Below are positions 58,560-64,000 of a stretch of 64,000 bases of DNA, piece by piece. The notes under the pieces were generated by a model, which was given only the letters and a program-made list of their open reading frames with translations, ran no database searches and had not been told where the DNA came from. This DNA comes from Chrysomallon squamiferum (taxonomy: Eukaryota > Mollusca > Gastropoda > Neomphalida > Peltospiridae): NCBI GenBank assembly GCA_012295275.1, contig CM022668.1:12262522-12326521 (forward strand), read 5' to 3'. Each line of letters starts with the position of its first letter. The stretch's first letter is position 1. Both the position numbers and the translations under genes were made by a program.

Positions 58560-58975
58560 AATTGAACACACTGATGAGACTGTACGTCTGACCATCGCCG
58601 AGTCGACCGCTGATGATGAAGGTGACTACACCGTCAAAGCCATCAACGAGAAAGGTGTTGCATCGTGCAGCTCCGAGGTCCTCGTCCACATCGAGGCTCC
58701 AGTCATCACCAAGCCTCTTTCTGACATCACCACGAAGGTCAAGGACACAGCTAGGCTTGAGTGTCGCATCAAGGGACTCCCATACCCGACAGTTTCGTGG
58801 TTCGTCGACCAGACGGAAATACAACAGGGTCCCAAATACACCATCGGCCACCATGAAGACGTCCACACCTTGGAGATTGGTGACGTTGTGCCTGCCGATG
58901 CTGACGTCACCTACACCTGCAAGGCGACCAACGTTGCAGGGGAGGCGTCCACGACAGCATCGCTTCTTGTTCAAG
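58560..58975 (+). CDS. Exon encoding the second half of Ig domain 6 and all of Ig domain 7
   Basis: Phase 2-1, donor TCAAG|GTCTGT. The Ig6 part is IEHTDETVRLTIAESTADDE, GDYTVKAINEKGVASCSSEV, where the F-strand Cys is Val (YTV) and a Cys lies in the G strand. Ig7 follows directly (EAPVITKPLSDITTKVKD). It has the B-strand Cys in ARLECRIKGLP, the C-strand Trp in TVSWFVDQ and the F-strand Cys in DVTYTCKATNVAGE, so it is a complete canonical I-set domain. There is almost no linker between the two domains. Base composition is the GC-richest of the window. Confidence 0.93.
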
Positions 58976-59277
58976 GTCTGTTGAATGTGATGTTGTTTGC
59001 TGTGGTTGTTCATATATGCATGGAAAGTGTAGTAGGTTGTTTCACTCAGTCTGTTGTGGATGTTTTCTGCACGAGTGTAAAACAAGGCATGATCACTGCA
59101 CAATCATACAGAAAACCAATATATGCATGATGTGTATGTAATATGTGAACCTGATATTTGTAGACTTTTAATGTGAGTCATTATATTAACAAAAGATATT
59201 ATTATTATTTTTATTATTATTATTATTATTATTATCATTATTATTATTATTAAAATTGTTATTATTATTTTTGTTTA

Positions 59278-59308
<31 letters not shown>

Positions 59309-59347
59309 TATGTTATTATTAATATTATTATTAATATTATTATGATG

Positions 59348-59383
<36 letters not shown>

Positions 59384-59642
59384 TGTTTCAAAATTTGATA
59401 TTATTGCATTTGGTCTTACATCATATAATTATTTCATAAACTTGATCTTAAAAAGGATATTTTGCACCAAAAACATATTTTTTTTTTTTAACTTTTTTAA
59501 GAATAAATTCAAAAATTAAAAATGAACCGTTTTTAACTATTTTTAAAAGAATTAAGTGAAAATGTTATTTCAAATAATTATTAAATAATATTTGATATTC
59601 TTCTGTATATTTTTTAATTATTTATTATTTATTTATTTATTT

Positions 59643-59703
<61 letters not shown>

Positions 59704-60471
59704 CACAAAATATTTTCAACTTCAGATGACACAAATTATAACATTTGTTTTGCATTCTTCATCTCTTCTTTAAAACACTGTAATAATTATATTCTTAGAT
59801 CTATATTCTAACATAATATTACTTTTTATAACATTGTATTCTCTTGTGTTCTTGTAGTTTTTAACTGCATGTTTCAATAGATCTTTTTTTTTATGAAGCA
59901 TGAATAATGTGTGTACATTTTGTGTTTAAACTTAGAATTAATTGTATATTTAGATAAATAAATATTTATAATTTTTATATTTGTTTGCATGAATTTTGTA
60001 TAATTGTTTTGTTGTTGGGTTAAAATATAATTACATGTTGTTTTGTTTGTTTATTTGTTTTTTTTATATTTTGTATTTTTAAATTTGTATTGAATATTTA
60101 TGCTCAAAATAAGTAAGAAAATGATTTTGGTAAGTAATCATAATTATATCAATACATTACCAAATTGTAATTTACTTTTTGTGTTATTTGTATTATTATT
60201 ATTATTAATATTATTATTATTATTATTTTATTTTGTTACATTGCTTGTGCAAACAATATATATTTCTTTTAATAAAGAAACTAATATAATTTAAAATATA
60301 TAAAATTTATTTTGTATTATAAAATACAAAAGAAATAATAATAATTAAACAAGTTACAATGTTTCTATAAAGGTTCATAGTAAAGAATTAAACAAAATAT
60401 ATTTTTTTTAAATTTATTTCAAGTTATTTCTAAAAAGATCAAGAAATACCAGTAAATAAATCTATTTTTAC

Positions 60472-60523
<52 letters not shown>

Positions 60524-62344
60524 ATCATGTTATTAATATTATTATTAATAATTAAAAATAAATAAAATTTCTTTTATCTGCTAAGCCAATTTCTTGCCTT
60601 ATATTAGCTTCTATTCATTATTTGGTATCTAAAGTGCTGGATTTTTTAAATTAATGCTTTATCTTTTTTTGAATATCAGTAACCATGTTTTTCGTGGTGA
60701 AAGTCATTTTAGTAACAGAGAGAGGGAAGAAAGTAACATTTGCTTTCAAGCCAGTAGAATAATAATTAAAATAGTAGTTAAGGGATATTAGTTAAATTAT
60801 TCTTAATAATTCTGGAATTATTATTAAAAAACTTTATTTTAATATTATTTTATTTTAGTTCTTGTAAGTTATACTTAGTCCTTGTTGTAAATATAACCAT
60901 GAAATCTTGCCCAAATTAATTTACTTAATTTAAATTTAATTTTTTTTTTTTAATTATTTAGCACATACATTAAAAAAGAGAAGATTATTATATTTTATTT
61001 ATTTATTTATTTATTTATAATTATTAAACTATAAAATATATAAAATTTAAAATATAATTTGTTTTCTTTCAATAATATCCTATATAGATAAAATAAATAA
61101 ATGTTCTATAAAAAGAAACAGTTTGAATTTTTAAACAATAATGAAAAATACTGCATTTAAAGTGCATTGAAATGTGATTTTAAAAAAATTAAATATAAAA
61201 ATTAATTAAAATGCAAATGTTATTAGTATGTTATGTTTATCAGGATATATTAATGTTATTAGTGCCATATTTTAGATAGCATTTTTTTATATATGTGGAT
61301 TTATTTTTGTCTTGTTCACCTTTGTTATATGTAGTATATGTTACATTGAATATTAGTTTTTTGATATTTTTACCTTTCATTATGATCTGACCAGACATAA
61401 TTAAAATAAATTAATATTAAACACATTCATAGACACACACACACACATACACACATAAGACATTCACAGACATAAAATATTTCCAAAACATAAATAAGTC
61501 TATATCAAAATACAGTGTATGACAAATGTTACATACTTTGTATTATATATCTAATATACTTTATTATTTAAAATATAAAATGCTCTTATGCAGTATTTTA
61601 AAAAAAAAAACACATATATTATATGCAGTTAAGTGTACTGTTTTGTTTTAAACAGTAATGGTAGAATACAGGTTTTAATGTAATTTTCTCAAAGTTGTCT
61701 CTTTACACAAGTAAATATGATTAATTGTTTTATGCATTTCAGTAGCTTTAATATAATATTACAGCTACTGTAATGTTTTAAACTGTGTGTTAACTTTTGT
61801 AATATATAACTGAACATCACTATTATTATTATTTTACACACATACACACACATTCATTTATATATATATTGATAATTGTTATGCAATGTTATATTTTCAA
61901 AAATCATAGACAACTAAATATATTGGTATGTTTTTAATATATCAGAACATTAGTGTGTATGTGTTTATGTATGTATGTGTGTGTGTATTTATATATATAT
62001 ATTTCAGTACTTTCATTATCAACAAAAGAACTTTAGTATATAGTATATATTTTTATATGAACATATAGGAACTTGTGTACATAATTAAATACTGTTATCA
62101 TCAACAAAGAAGTTTATATACATAAGAAATGAAACACAACTCTCTAATATGTCTGGTCATATCACTTACTCTCATATATTACCAGCTAGTGTGAAATATG
62201 CTTGTTTATTAAACTGCTCAATCCGATATAACACTGTGTTCTGTTATTATCATGCTTCACCTTAAATGTATAATCTTTTCACCTTTTAATAAAGCTCCAT
62301 AATGTACCTTTGCTGCATTTCTGTAGTCTTTTTTTTAAAAACAA

Positions 62345-62391
<47 letters not shown>

Positions 62392-63252
62392 GTGCTAATT
62401 ACCCCAGTAATTAGAATAGTTTTCCCAGTGTAGAATAGATCACATACACCTGTTGTTAGGAGTGGTGAGTATCTGTGTTCTAATAGAATTTAGTTTTTAG
62501 TAAGAATTAACATATATATATATTATTATATATCCCAGAATTTATATCACTAGTAACACAACAGCATATACATCTCGATATAAACAATAAACATAAATTC
62601 CAATTTTTTTTTACACAATGGTATAGGGTTAATTTAATCTTCCAAAAGTGTATTTTAAAAAATGGTCCTTCCTGATAATATAAATGAAAATAATGAATTT
62701 AAATGAGAAATAAAATTGAGGCTAATATTTGACCCTCATAGAGAGAGAGAAATATGAAAATGGCTGGGTATTTCAAAACACAACCAGTTTTGGTTCTGTC
62801 ATTTTTACTGTACCCAGATGAAACAGTGACTGTTTATGATGAAATCACCATTAAAAAAAAAGATATAATATAATAATATTCCAAAGATTAAAAAAAAAGA
62901 AGAAGACAAAGCTTGAAATAATCCACAAAAATGATGAAAATTTGGTACATTTTCATGACAGTTGAATAATAATTTTAAAAATTTACTTATCTTATAAGTA
63001 AAGAAAATTATTTATATATATTTTTTATATTTTTCCAGTAAAAAAAAATTCTGCTCCTAACACTTACAAAGCTTTTGCTATATTATTATTACCCACAATT
63101 CTGTCCGCTGTTCTACTCAGTCTTTGTAGTCAATTTTCAACAGTTAACTCAGATTTTTTTCTATATATATTATCAAAAATATATCCCAAAAAATGAAAAA
63201 CGACAAGCACTGCCATTGTGACCATTTCTTCTTTCTCTAAACCAAATTTCAG
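58976..63252 (+). other. Large AT-rich intron (4.3 kb)
   Basis: No supported exon. (TTA)n tracts lie at about 59200-59402, 59645-59703, 60472-60521 and 62344-62392. There are (CA)n-like ACACACATAC patches near 61434-61454 and 61838-61852, and TGTGTATG-type sequence near 61955-61987. Confidence 0.7.
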
Positions 63253-63531
63253 TTCCTGCACGAATTCTCACAGCTCCCGACAAAGTAACTGTCAGTGAAG
63301 GGGAGACAATCCACATTTCGTGCAGTATCAGAGGAACTCCCGTACCAGCCATTAATTGGGCCGTTAACGATCAGCAGTTAGTAGTAGATGATCGCCACCA
63401 GGTGGCAGCAACACCTGAAACTGTTACCATGACAATTTCGTCTGCTGCCCTGAAAGATACGGCGATCTATACTCTAATGATAAAGAATGATACTGGATAT
63501 GATAGAGTACTGATAGGTGTTTTTGTAAAAC
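63253..63531 (+). CDS. Exon encoding Ig domain 8 (I-set, F-strand Cys missing)
   Basis: The acceptor is CAAATTTCAG at 63252, the donor AAAC|GTAAGT, phase 1-1. It encodes VPARILTAPDKVTVSEGETI, B-strand HISCSIRGTPVPAI, the C-strand Trp in NWAVNDQQLVVDD, and LKDTAIYTLMIKNDTGYD. The F-strand Cys is Leu (YTL). The open frame at the donor shows that the gene continues beyond the window. Confidence 0.9.
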
Positions 63532-63732
63532 GTAAGTAAAAACAGATGCTGAGAGAAAGAGAGAGGTGGAGGGGAAAATGGGGGATGGGGGAGATTTGGA
63601 GAGGTGGTGGGGGTATGGGGAAAATGTTCTAAGAGGTGGTGGTATAGCAAGCTGTGGGGGAGAAAAAGTAAATTTAATTTGGCAAAAAACAAAATAGATA
63701 TAGTTTTTATTATTTATTTGCTAATATTTTTT

Positions 63733-63768
<36 letters not shown>

Positions 63769-64000
63769 GCTCAAAAATTAGTTACCAGATTTTATTTTTC
63801 ATTTATTGTCATCCATTATATATGCTTGTGTAGTATTAAGTTTATTGCATGTTCGTAGAAGAATGTGAATTTTTTATTTTTATTTTTTATTTTTTTGTTT
63901 GTTCATTGTTGTTGGTTCTTTTTTTGCACAATTCCTAATAATGATTTCAGTTTTAATATAACTTTTTAAAATAATATCTGCATTAAAAATATAATTGTTG
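63532..64000 (+). other. Start of the next intron
   Basis: A G-rich, pyrimidine-poor patch (GGGGATGGGG, GGTGGTGGGGG) at about 63565-63660 is followed by (TTA)n at about 63736-63768. No exon before the window ends. Confidence 0.75.

Noticed and set aside
58159-59103. Minus-strand frame of 314 codons with a poly-Val stretch
   Set aside because: It consists of the intronic (TAC)n tract read backwards and the antisense of the Ig6-Ig7 exon.

Overview
This window is a stretch of nuclear DNA from an animal. It shows introns that are very AT-rich and full of (TTA)n, (TTTA)n, (TA)n and (CA)n microsatellites, separated by GC-richer exons with canonical GT-AG boundaries. All convincing coding sequence lies on the + strand. 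The exons join into one long reading frame with consistent intron phases, so I read the window as an internal part of one giant muscle-type gene that runs off both ends. No start codon, terminal stop codon or kinase domain is in view. The host is probably an invertebrate, perhaps a mollusc, but the sequence alone does not settle this.

Layout: an acidic linker exon (2408-2832), a first I-set Ig domain (3242-3557), then after a 5.5-kb intron a short lead-in (9076-9224) and a giant repetitive exon (to 26140). That exon has a higher-order array of two modules: A, about 369 bp or 123 codons, and B, about 909 bp or 303 codons. Two tiny linker exons follow (28864-28923, 29811-29858), then Ig2 (31469-31795) and Ig3, split over two exons (33118-33251, 33961-34154). 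Three small exons (34391-34511, 35633-35713, 37104-37209) carry four DFRxxL motifs, followed by Ig4 (38135-38435) and an IQ motif split by an intron (39138-39259 / 39778-39909). A second giant repetitive exon (44402-54140) is built mainly from a 117-bp (39-codon) unit. Ig5 (55672-55814 + 56857-57038), Ig6 and Ig7 (57721-57868 + 58560-58975) and Ig8 (63253-63531) follow, and the frame remains open at the last donor.

Interpretation: the two giant exons encode roughly 8,900 residues of Glu-, Pro-, Val- and Thr-rich, strongly acidic, probably disordered sequence, comparable in style to the PEVK springs of titin-class proteins. DFRxxL is the F-actin-binding motif known from myosin light chain kinase (MLCK), and the mix of Ig domains, acidic repeats and DFRxxL motifs resembles the Stretchin-MLCK class. 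The best description is therefore a giant Ig / acidic-spring / actin-binding protein, possibly with a kinase domain downstream of the window. The family call is inference.

The arrays contain many small indels that break the frame in this assembly. They concentrate in 17.5-22.9 kb and often hit CpG dinucleotides or A-runs, which points to consensus error rather than true pseudogenisation. Apart from the gene I see only simple repeats, a few minisatellites and weak promoter-like motif clusters.
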